Shown: in pieces, positions 1-10,488 of the stretch
Numbering within the stretch: position 1 is the stretch's first letter
Layout: each line of letters begins with the position of its first letter
Assembly (NCBI GenBank): GCA_002778195.1
Contig: PCDI01000009.1
Location: 128,291-192,290, forward strand
From: Raffaelea ambrosiae
Lineage: Eukaryota > Ascomycota > Sordariomycetes > Ophiostomatales > Ophiostomataceae
Length of the DNA: 64,000 nucleotides
Reading direction: 5' to 3'
Made by a program: the position numbers and the translations under genes
Notes under the pieces: model-generated
What the model saw: the letters and a program-made list of their open reading frames with translations, nothing else
Database searches by the model: none
What the model was told of the DNA's origin: nothing

Positions 1-1030
1 GGACCACTTGACTCGCCATATCACTCCGCGTACTACCCCAGCTTGGTCGACTCTGCCCGGAGTGCATGGCGGAGAAGACAAAGCCTCTTTGGGTCCGAGT
101 CCACAGAAGATGGTCGGAGCCTGAGTCCAGGATTTCTTGTCGTCGTCGTCGTCATTTCGCCCCCGAATGTGACGGTTGCCTTGCACTGTGGTCATGCTCT
201 GGGGATCGCCCTCCAGGAACTGCTCATTCGCCGGCACCGCATGCGAGGCTACACCACACTGTACCTCCCTGGGTGCGATCATGCCAGCATCAGCACCCGG
301 TCTGTGACCGAGAACATGCTGTTGAAGAGGGAACGCGACACCCGGCACGACCTCGGTTGAGAGAGGTTGTTCGAGGGAATGTTGGAATAGAAAGATGAGT
401 AAGTGAAAACAGTCTTCCGCTTGCTCCTTACTATTTGTAAAAGCACCTAATTTAGATATATGCCATTTCAAGAGAAACAAGGTCTCGCGCTGGCTTGGGG
501 GATTCCTTTGACTATCCGAGGGAAGCATCATGGACCCCAGGACGAGCGACACTGCCATGGAAGCCTTCAGCCGCCTCCACGAGAATGGCTCGATCCCAAG
601 TGCGACGGACAGGGTCGCTGACCCGAAGTTTGGCACCGGCGCCGTCAAGATCACGCCGGCCCACGATTCCAATGATTCCGCTGTCCGTGTTTGGCACAAT
701 TTACCCTTCATCAATATCCTAGATGATGGCGGCACCATGTTTTCAATGGCTAAAGAACATCAACGACTGGTGTCAACCTGTTCTCGACAACTGTCCTGGA
801 GAGTGGAGTTGGAAGATGTCCAGTTGGCTGCGCAATACAATGCGGTCGTCTCTTGCACTGGTGGGATCCGGTCCCTGATGGCTGATCTATCCATCAAAGG
901 AGATGGTGCAAGTGTGTATACACTTTTCAACCCAAAGGGATACTTCGATTATGTGGTGGCCAATTTGCAGGATACATTGCCTGTGAAGAACCAGCGATCA
1001 AAAGAGCGACTTTTTACGCCTTCAAGCTGA
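1..1030 (+). pseudogene. Decayed valyl-tRNA synthetase fragment, cut by the window edge
   Basis: Frame 1 from base 1 to 360 reads as the N-terminal part of a eukaryotic ValRS. It includes a PPNVT segment, the HIGH-type signature HCGHAL (about 184-201) and a conserved RGYTT...PGCDHASI stretch. At 358-420 the same frame continues the family sequence but holds three stops, which replace residues that are usually Arg, Trp and Tyr; the first two fit C-to-T and G-to-A changes. Similarity resumes at about 495-600 (GDSFDYPREA, then MDPRTSDTAMEAF in another frame) and at 620-740 (FGTGAVKITPAHD, HNLPFINIL). Roughly 150 residues of the editing-domain region are missing between AFSRLHENG and FGTGAV. The KMSKS half is absent. 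A GTAAGT-like donor remains near 394, so this looks like a genomic copy and not a retrocopy. ValRS charges tRNA-Val; this copy cannot make a working enzyme. Confidence 0.85.
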
Positions 1031-1767
1031 GATTGGGTAAATCAGGGCCCTGGTCAGCAAGTCATTGGAGTCCCTGGCCATGCTAAAAGAAGGAGAGCCG
1101 TCTCAAGGGTGTAGCTGCTCATCAATAACCAAAATAATAGCCGTGCACTCGAAGGGTGGTCAGGATTGGTAAGAGGACTAGGCCGCTGTCTCTCGGCCCT
1201 CAATGCCTTGTCCATACTCGTATTATGCCGTCATAATCCACAAATGTTAAAGCAGTTGAAGCGAATGTACATAGTAAAACGTGTAACATTATGGGTATAA
1301 GCGTTGCAGCAATATATGCCAAAAGTCTATAGGTGTTGAAGAGGAATGTGTCCTTGCCCGCATGAAATATGATAACGCCAATCCAAAATACCATCCCAAA
1401 ATTCCGGTCCCAAATCTATTATATGCATTTCTTTGTCAAACATAACAAATCCGCTGGATTTCCCCCCAAGAAAAGACATTCCAAATTTAACCAGAAAAAA
1501 AAGGGGGGGAGGGAAGAGGTAAAGAAAACAAAACGAGAGCGAGAGAAAAGGGGGGGGGGTGAAAGTGAGAGCGTGATGGTGTGGCATGCTTTAACGCCTG
1601 ATACCACACTGCTGACACCATGCTATCATGCGTTGATGTGTGGTGTGCTTCTTGCTCTCCAATGGCGGAGCACGCACAACCGTTGCATCTAGATGGTCCC
1701 CGTTGCGGCTGGATCGTAGATCCACAGAGGGTTTTGGGGGCTGCAGGTGCTGAGCTCGTATGTGGTT
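1031..1767. other. Gene-free stretch
   Basis: No supportable gene is seen. It contains A- and G-homopolymer runs (about 1495-1515 and 1549-1560) and presumably the 3' flank of the arrestin gene. An open frame at 1689-1967 on the minus strand is only an out-of-frame shadow of the arrestin tail. Confidence 0.5.
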
Positions 1768-4166
1768 TTATGTGATAACACGACCGCGCGCCTGCCGGAT
1801 ATGAAGCCAGCTATTCCCATCGGATTCCCCGTTTTGGGAAGGGTGCCGTACATGCATAAATGGCACACCCCCTGATGTTTGTGGCCGGCGATTGCCGCCA
1901 GAGCTTCGAAGATCTCCGTGGTAACTAATTGACCGCTGCTGTCCTGGTCGAATAGGGAAGCTGCCACTGATTGGGCTCCCAGACACGGGACTGTCGGTAG
2001 GCGTCTCGGAAATCAACGAGAGCGGCTCGCTTGTCAGCACTGGTACAGATGTGGGAGCAGTAGCCGAATTCGAGCCGTTGGTGGACGACGAAGAGGTCCT
2101 TGTGAGAGTGCCTGTCGCAGCAGCTGTGCGGTAGTCTGGTAGCTGAGAGCTATCGCCGACGGTGATGGTGGCCACCTTTGTGTTCTTCATGGCGGTAGCA
2201 TAGGAAGGCACCTTGCAAAGCTCGGTCATGTCGCTGAAGTCGACGTGCTCCGGGTCACTGTGCTCGCTGTGGTGCGACTCGCCGCTGTTCCGCCGGGAAA
2301 CAGCCACGGATTGAGGTTGGGATGCGGCGTTGCTGTCTGTCCCCGCGTGCTGCGACGTTTGTTGTTGTGCCTGCTGTTGCAGCTGCAGCTGCTGTTGTTG
2401 CTGTAGTTGCTGTTGGAGAAGTTGGTAGTGGTGTGAGCCGTGGATCGGGGAATACGGTGTATTCACGCCCGAGAGCGAGGCCGGTGGAGTGATGATCGTG
2501 GAGCTGCGGTTGCGCCAGTGGGACGATTCTCGAGACGACACATCCTGCAGCCGTGACGTCAGGGCAGCCGGGGGCACGGGCATGCTGGCGGCCATGGCTG
2601 CCAGGTTCTCTGTGGAGCCAGCGCGCGAGTTGCCGTACAGCGGGCTGTGGACGGCGGACATGGGCGCCGGAGTCTGCAAGTTGTGAATTTCGACTTCGTC
2701 GTAGAGCTGGTCCAGGACGTGCTCGCCGTATCCTGGCGGAGCAATATTGCTCATTTCGGCCGGGCTGGTCGACAGGTGAGCCGGGCTGGTGAGGTTGCCC
2801 TGTTCGTCCAAGGGAATGTTGGGCGAGATGAAGATGGTCAGAGGAAGCGTGGCGCGGAGCTGTTATTGGTGTTAGTATTACGATCTGGACGGAGCCGCAA
2901 CAAGTCGCAAGGGAGAAAGAAATGCGCCTACCTCAGAAATGTGTCCGTCCGGGTTCTTCAAGGCCACAACCATCTTGAGCTTGTGGCGGACCTTGATGCC
3001 GTGGACGTTGACGTCCTGGATGCACTTGCCGAGCTTGCGCGGCAGGTCAAGGGTGGTGTTCAGAACCCAGCCCTCCTGGCCGGTGTCCTCAATGACGTCC
3101 TGCCAGTGCTCCTCGCGATTGACGTTGAGAACCCAGTTGGCGACAACACGCTCGTGCTTGTACTCGCGCGTGCCGGTGCCCATGCTGAGACTGGCGGAGC
3201 TGCCATTGGGCATATAGACAAAGTCGTGGATCTCGAGCAGGCGGATGGTGATGTCGCCGAGCTCCAGGCCCTTGAGCAGTGGAGTGAAGCGGGTTTCGAG
3301 GGGAATGACGCTGCCAAAGACAATGGCCTTCTGCGGGACGACAATGGAGTACTCGATTTTGTTGGGCCAGATGTTCTCGACGCTCATAGCGTGTAGGAAC
3401 TCGAGGGCGGACGACTCGAGGGTGCGGACGACGCGGAGGTGCTTGTAGGCGTGTAGATCGTAGGCGAGCTTGCCGCGGGCAATGGTGGCCTTGAGCTTGT
3501 AGGTTATGCTGGCCTCGTGGAGGCCCTCGACACTCTCGGAGGTGTCGCCGGGGAGCATCAGCTCAAAGGGGAACTCGTAGTTGCCCTTTTCGAGGACGGC
3601 GCTCTTGCCAGGGGTGCCCCAGAAGGGTGCCCACTGGTGGTTGAGGATGACATTTGTGCGGTCGACCTTTTGCGACGACAGGCCGGTGGGCGTGACCTTG
3701 GGATCGTTCCAACTATGCGGGTGCCCATGATGTCAGCTGAATGTCAGTGGCCAATGTTTATGCCCCTTCTTTTCTAATTTCCGTCTTTCTGCTTCTCTTC
3801 TTCTCTTTCGGCCGCCGCATACACAGGAATTGGACACGGCCACGCATGTCTCGGGGTTCCCCAGGGACATGCATGCAATGATGTAGACTTACAACAGGCG
3901 CCGCACGCCGGTTAGGCGCAGATGGATGTCCTCGATCTTGATGGAGGCCGGCACGCAGATGGCCAAGACGCCCTTCAATAACTGGCCGCTGGCTTCATGC
4001 TCGTTACCCCGGAAGACTAGGAAGTCATTTTCGAGCCTGGTGCGGAACTGTTAGCATTTGTGCAATTCAGAACGTCAGCCCACGAGGGAAGGCCTAATAC
4101 GAACCGAATGTCGAAGAGCGTGAGGGCATTGCGTCCGGTGACAGATGTGAATGGATTGAATGGCAT
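1768..4166 (-). CDS. creD: CreD/Rod1-type alpha-arrestin
   Basis: This is an arrestin-related trafficking adaptor that would recruit a Rsp5/HulA-type ubiquitin ligase to plasma-membrane permeases for endocytosis. Four exons on the minus strand: 4166-4105, 4036-3893, 3712-2932 and 2859-1768. They give 692 residues with all phases closing. Donors are GTTCGT, GTAAGT and GTAGGC, all with AG acceptors. Arrestin-N covers about residues 15-165 (FDIRLENDFLVFRGNEHEASG near the start). Arrestin-C runs from about 178 (MSVENIWPNK) to 345. The long, low-complexity tail holds a PPGY motif (a PPxY ligase-binding site) in APPGYGEHVLDQLY, a second VPSY motif, a Gln-rich tract and many Ser/Thr. In Aspergillus the CreD orthologue opposes CreB/CreC in carbon catabolite repression, and creC is the next gene here. 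The ATG at 4166 gives the conserved MPFNPF start. The symbol is by family resemblance; a paralogous Art is possible. Confidence 0.9.
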
Positions 4167-7100
4167 TGTCCGGCAGGATTGTGGCAGGCCAGCTAGGTGA
4201 GGCCTGGCACTGAAGAGTTATGCAGACAAAAATAAAAATAAAAATTGCCAAGGTCTTATAAAAACCGTGGGCAGTCGTAGCGGCCAAGAGGCTGCGGAGG
4301 GCCTAATAAAAGAAACCAATGCCCTTAGTTAAGAGCTGAGGCTAAGAATCTGCTTTCCATGAACTTGTTTTCGTACAGTGCAGAGTGCAGGGTCTCAGGC
4401 TGTCGCAAAGGATTTGCAGCGGTTGGAGCGCGATCCGGGACTCGGCGTGTTGTAAATGGGGATCTTGTTGGGAACGGAGGGCGAGAAGGGCGGGCTTGTT
4501 TTGGTCAGGTTTGCCAGTGGCTTGCTCTCAGTCAGGGCAGCAGATGTCACGGGTTAGCACTGTGGGTGGCAAACGGCAAGCGCAGCGCAAGCACATGCCA
4601 TAGAGAACAGTTGGGGAAAGAGCGAAGCAGGCTGTAAAACTGCAAATGAGGCAGGAGCGCGGGGTGCAACTGCTGGTGAAGAAGGTGTCGATTTGGGAAA
4701 GAACGAAAACAGAAGAAAGAGAGAGAGAGGAAAGAACAAGGAGAGGGCAGAGAAAAGAGGAAGAGTAAGGGCAGCGAGGATATACGGCGGTGGTCCACGA
4801 TACGAAAGGGGGGTGTGGCGGGCAGGAGAGGCAGGCGAAAAAAAAAAAAAAAATTATTATCGTGTCGACCAGGAGGATCCTCGGGGGGGTGTGAGTGTCT
4901 GCCAGGCAGTTGGTCGTCCTCTGTCAACAGCAGCACGTACTTTGAGATCGTTCGGCACGGGCACTGTCCGATTAAGTCTAGTCTGCAGCAGAAAAAGGGC
5001 AAGTCATTGGGGTGGCGGGCGCGCAGCAAGACACAAAGAGGCCGTTTGTAAAAAGAGTCTGTGGTATCTGACTGTGGACGGACGTCGCAGACCAGCACAG
5101 ATCGCGCGGACGGCCGGTGGCCGCCCCGAACTCGCTGGGATCGAGTGCACGGGCAAGGTCAGGCGAAGCCAGAGCCAGCCAAAGTCGTATCCAAAGTCGC
5201 ATCCAGGGCGCGGAGCAGCCCAGGGCGTCTACCGCAGGCGAAGCAGGCATGCAGAAGTCGCTGGCTGTACTTCGGGCATGGATCCGGCGCAAATGGGCAC
5301 ATGGGATGCTGCCAGGTACACGCCCGCGACATGGATTCGGCCAGGGCGGGTGTGGCTCTATCTGACGAGTCTTACGCCAGCGCCGGCGAGAGCGACGACG
5401 GGCGTGGCGTGGAGGGCTGAGCTTCTGGCTACCCAGATACAGGAGATACAGTAGTACTGTAGTAAGAAATATACAAGCCTAGGGCCAGGCGGACCGGCTG
5501 CCTTGGTGGGCGTGCTATGGCTGGCGCGATCGCCGTGTTCTGGAATTTCGGGGCTTCCTCGTTTGCTGCGGCCAGATCTGACCACTGGCTCTGGGCGAGA
5601 TATCAAGGTACATGGGGGCGGCGCAGGAATCTGACCCGCCAGCATGCATCCTAGTTACAGGGCCATACAATACGCAGTCAGATACGTCAGGGACGCACTC
5701 TCAACTCATCAACAAGCTAAATTTCTATGTACAAGCAGGTGGTCCCCCACCCGAGCACGCAAGCATGGCCTTGGAGCGTGCGATTGGTGGGGCTACGCCT
5801 GCGGGCTATTACTCTGCGATAACGGTAAAGCCAATGCTGGACCAGCGAGACGAGGGCACAGGCTGCGATAAAACGCAGAAGCGTCGCCGGCGTGGGGTGT
5901 CTGTGTGCCCATGTGTGAGTCTGTACATACTAGTTATGTAGTATGTTTCCCAAGTGTCTGACCTGCTGTCTGCGCATTTCTCTGACCGCCAAATGCGAGA
6001 TGCAACCTGCTGACAGCCGTTGGCAGCTTTATGTTTGGCTGTGCCGAATTACGATTGTGCTGTACGTTGCCATGAACATAGATAGATTGTACGAGTACTC
6101 TGTTAACATTTTTAAATAAATAAAAAGTGTTTATTAATAATGCTCTTGCTCTTGCCCTTGCCCTTTCTGTTACGCCTTTCTCCCCTCCTCCCGCCTGTTC
6201 CTTCCTTCTTTGTCCTTCCCCTCCCTTCGGCAATGTCCTGCCCCCATGAGCGCTGTGGTGGACTGAGACACGGCTCAAAAAATGCACTGATGGGATGATG
6301 GGATGTTACCTGCAGACTGCAGCTGCTCACAGGGACAGCCCAGAGCTGTCGGACGGCCAATGCGGATTTCCTGAGCATGCCAAAACGGGCTATCTTTCCT
6401 GCCCATCCATGCGGAGCCGCGTAGTGGATTAACGCTTGCAGAGCGCTACGCTCGTGGTAAACGCTTATTCACTGCTGCCGAAGGGTTCTTGGGTCTCAGT
6501 CAAGAGCCCCCCCCCCCCCCAAAAAAAGCTTCTGATAGTGTGCCACGGTCACCTTGGAAGCCTGGAAGATTTCGCCCTGTTCTTCTAGAAAGGACTCCTG
6601 CACTCCTGACCCCCGTGGCCCTCCGGCGGATTTTTTCCGGGACTGTCTCGCTATCGTTTCCGTTCCCGCAGTCACTTTTCCAGCCGCCTTCTTGGCTTGC
6701 TCGGTTGTACGCGGCACTCGCTGTGCATTCGCAGCTGCCTTGTCTGCCAGGTATGCCAGAGCTTCACAGGACTCCCACGTCGCACTTTGCGTATCCCACG
6801 CCGCTTAACCGTTGGCGTCATATCCCTCGTGCTCTAGAGAACCAATCATTGCCCAATGTCTGTTGTTGTGCCTCAGCCCAACAAAAAGACACTTTGATAA
6901 CAGAGCCCAGCGGACCACAATGGACCACAATGGACCGCCACGGGCTTGGGTTCGTTAGAGCTCCCAGACAGACCCGCAGCGCAAACGGGAAGGAGAGTGG
7001 GAAAGGGTGAACCCCCCCGTAACCTTGCATGACAAGCTAATGCAGACCAGCTCCTGTGACTGCTCGAAAACAAAGCTGTCTGGCCACAACGCGATCGAGA

Positions 7101-10100
7101 TGGGAGGGGTGTGCAAACAGGAAAGCTGCCAAGTGCTACTGTGTATCTGGCCATGCATCTCACAGAGTTGTAAAGTTGTATCTTACTACATAGTTAGTAC
7201 GGACACGGCAGACATGGGAAGGATAAGAGGAGAGACGGGCAAGACCGGACAGCTGGCTGGACGATGGAAGGCTTGGTACAGTACCTTCGGCATCCCTTAC
7301 CTACCTCACCTCGCATGCATGGTGTTCGTATGCATCGAGCTCGTATGGCTGGTCGCCCCAAGACACGGCAAGGCAAGGTACTTTTGCAGAGCTGTCGACC
7401 TCTGCCGGGCATGCCCTGTAACTATTCCTGGTTACTTCACTTTTCCTGAAACAAAGGCCCGGAAGTGCCCTCCGAAGGCACTGTCTTTCCTTCCAGGACA
7501 AGACATTGATATAGGCGAGTGATAACTACGACAACGATCCAAAGAAGAAGGCGGTCAGCACGCCCTGAGACAAGAGTCCAAGACAAGGCCTAAATCAAAC
7601 AAGACCAAACTCTGTAGAAAACGCAACCCAGTTCCCTACTTTTCGGGAACGGCAGCGCCATGCAGCTTGCAGCAACGGAACCGGTCAATAAGAGTCTATT
7701 CTATTCTGCGCAACCACTAGCTTGTATAATGGAACCGTGTTTTCCCAGCTCCCTGCAGCCCACATACGGCTATCTTGAGGAATGGGAAGATGCTTGCGAG
7801 ATATATTACAACTGCACAGTATTCGCATGCGGCCAAGTGTGCAAACGTACTTTTCCAGATAAGCCTACCGTAAAACTGGGCGACTGGACAAACTGGTTCT
7901 CTTTCCACTGGTCCTTCTTCCATCAAACCCGAGCCGACCTGTTAAGCACGCATTCCTAAGCTTCCATCGTGCAAAAACGCCACCCAGAACAGTCTGTAAG
8001 AGATGCGTAAACCACGTAGGCCAGATAAAGATTCCACACCATACACCGCCCCGCCACATTGACTCAACAAAGAGAGAACCCCCCCACTTGAGCCCTTCGG
8101 AACCACTCCGACAACCGGCCGAGCCTGCTGACCCCCCCCCCCCCCCTCCCCCCAAAACCGTTCGCCCTCGGTATTTTTCTCTCTTTCCCATTTATAAACA
8201 TCATCAAACCAGAAACACGTCTTGGCGAAGGTAGATGGACCACAATCGTAAAAGGAAATTGCTGTAAATTTCCCCTTACGAGCACACAAGGAGGGGGAGG
8301 GGGGCAGGAAAGTCGACGAGTTCGTTCCGATCGGAGGAGCTCGGCCAATAATCGCACGAGCGCTTTACAAGAAATACAGAACCGGGAAAAGTTTTTCGCG
8401 CAATTATCCTGCAGGCGGGTAAATTAATTGTTCTGGGCTGTTGGGACAGTCAGGCGGGTGACTGGGACGGGTGACTGGGACGGGTGACTGGGACAGACGT
8501 TCAGTGCCTGTCGTGTTTGAGACCTGTCTGTGTGTGTGTGGGATGATTTGATGTTCAGCTGCCTTCTAGAAAGAGGCGAAAAAAAGTTTGACCTCGTCGT
8601 CGAAGAAAAAAGGGGCCTCAAGAAGGGCAATAATACATAGTAAGCCTCTTCCTCGGTCCATCAATGCCGAGAGACCGAGTACATTACACTGTATCTTACC
8701 ATTGGAGGCAAAAGAGCATATGGCATGTGTTACAGAAAACGACAGGAGGACAAAGAAACAGCCGGGGACATTGCGGACATGCTGGGTCCAGTAACCACTG
8801 CCCATGGGTGAACATCGGAAATTCCATCCCAGTAGCCGCAAGAGCCCAAAAATATCCCGGTTGTCGGTTAAATTCCTCGAGTTCGAGAACGTCGGTTTTT
8901 TTTTGGTTTTTGCTAGTTTTCATAAGCGCGTTACCATTTTAGGACAAACCGAACAAGTGGGGCTATGGTGGGGCGATTAGATAAGGAGGCTCAAGTGTTT
9001 GGGTTTGGGTCAGGTCTCTTTTTTGGCATCCACCATGTCGATATCCACCATGCACACAGAGTCGCACACGCCGTTGTTTGCACCAGTGAGACACCACCAC
9101 CGTCGCCGCCGCCTCCGCCGCCATCTACATAGTACATACACAGTAGTACTCGTATGCAAGGTCCCCCTTGAAAACCAAAATGTCTGTGCTATTTTGTTTC
9201 TACAAAGTAATTTCCCGCCCACTGATTGGAAGCCACCCTAAGATACTGGGAAGGCTGCCACCTTGCTCGTACACAAGCAATATCTTTAGCTTCCTCACCA
9301 AGTGGCCCAATCGCCAGGCACTGATATGCTACGTGCCCAATTTTCCCATTTCCACTTTTTTTATTTTTTTTTTGTTTTTTTTATTTTTATTTTTGCTTTC
9401 CCAGGTTCCAATTTTTAAAAGTTTGAACGGTCAAACTCTCGCTGAGAAAAAAGGTTGGAAATACTCGCTTCAATGCGAAATATTATTACGAGTACACGTC
9501 TGGTACGCGTCTCCCATATGCGGTGCTGATGGTATCATAACTAATGAAACGACTAGGCAGCAGCGAGAATATCCCGAGAACATATGGGTATTACAGGTAC
9601 ACTGAAGAAACGGTGAGTCTATGGTGATATTAATAACTGCAACTTCCCTATTCGGGGTGTCGCCCGTTCTATGGTGACGTATTCCTATATGTATGTACGA
9701 GTACAGCGTATTTACATGTAAGCCAAAAAAAAAAAAAAAAACCCAACAGCCAGATCTTCACATGCTCGCAAGGACTCGGTGGAACAGAGCCGGGAGAGGC
9801 TGAACAGCGGGAAGGCTGAAGAAGATGCAACAAAGCTAGAAGCCAAAAACAGTAAAAACGCGAAACCCGAGAACCCCCTGCAGTCAGGATACCTTACCCT
9901 TGGCCGTAGGCTTGTATCGCCTGGCACAGCCTGAAAAGGCCCCCAAGAAGTATCATACACCAAGAATATTCTTTCACGTGCTTTTAAGGGAGATGCTAGA
10001 CGGGAGCCTTTTTTATGCAAGGCATCAACCAGGTCGTCCGTGCGATCGACGAATCGTAAAACCAACGGCCTTGATGGAACGAGAACGATATGCCGTGTTT

Positions 10101-10488
10101 TGCAGATCCGGAAACAAACAAGATGCGCGCTCTTACCCGTAGGGACAACATTCAAACAATTGCAAAGGCACATTTACATCAACGTAGATCGACGTGGCAT
10201 CATAGCTAGCTCGAAACAAAATTAAAAGACTTGAATTTGTGCATCGTATGATTCAAAGCGAGCGAAATTAGTCAACAAATAGCAGCAAATAAACAACACA
10301 AGGCAGGCAAACAAAGGAGCAAATAGAAGAAGACGGTGCAAAAAGAAGCTTGAAAATAGAAGCTGGAAACAGAAGCCTGAAAATAGAACCTTGAAAAACA
10401 CAAATATTATGTACATGAATGACTCATACACCTTCGCATTATATTCATGGTGGTCTTCCAAGAGCTTGGATCCAGTCCCTTGGCCAAC
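4167..10488. other. 6.3-kb gene-free gap between the arrestin and creC
   Basis: No ORF here shows recognisable protein similarity. The stretch holds purine-rich tracts (about 4690-4775), an A run near 4840-4852, C14 at 6507-6520 followed by A7, C15 at 8132-8146, a 13-bp tandem repeat at 8455-8493, a T-rich segment at 9355-9400, and several copies of the TAC/GTA-rich motif (near 5930, 6090, 7190, 9125 and 9690). It must contain the promoter and 5' UTR of the arrestin and the 3' end of creC. Part of it may be non-coding RNA, but the sequence does not show this. Confidence 0.5.
8455..8493. repeat. 13-bp tandem repeat, 3 copies
   Basis: Three perfect copies of CGGGTGACTGGGA lie in the gap upstream of the arrestin gene. 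Confidence 0.95.

Noticed and set aside
7007..7959. Open frames of 171 and 99 codons on the plus strand
   Set aside because: No family resemblance, no splice structure and mixed composition; probably chance in the arrestin-creC gap.
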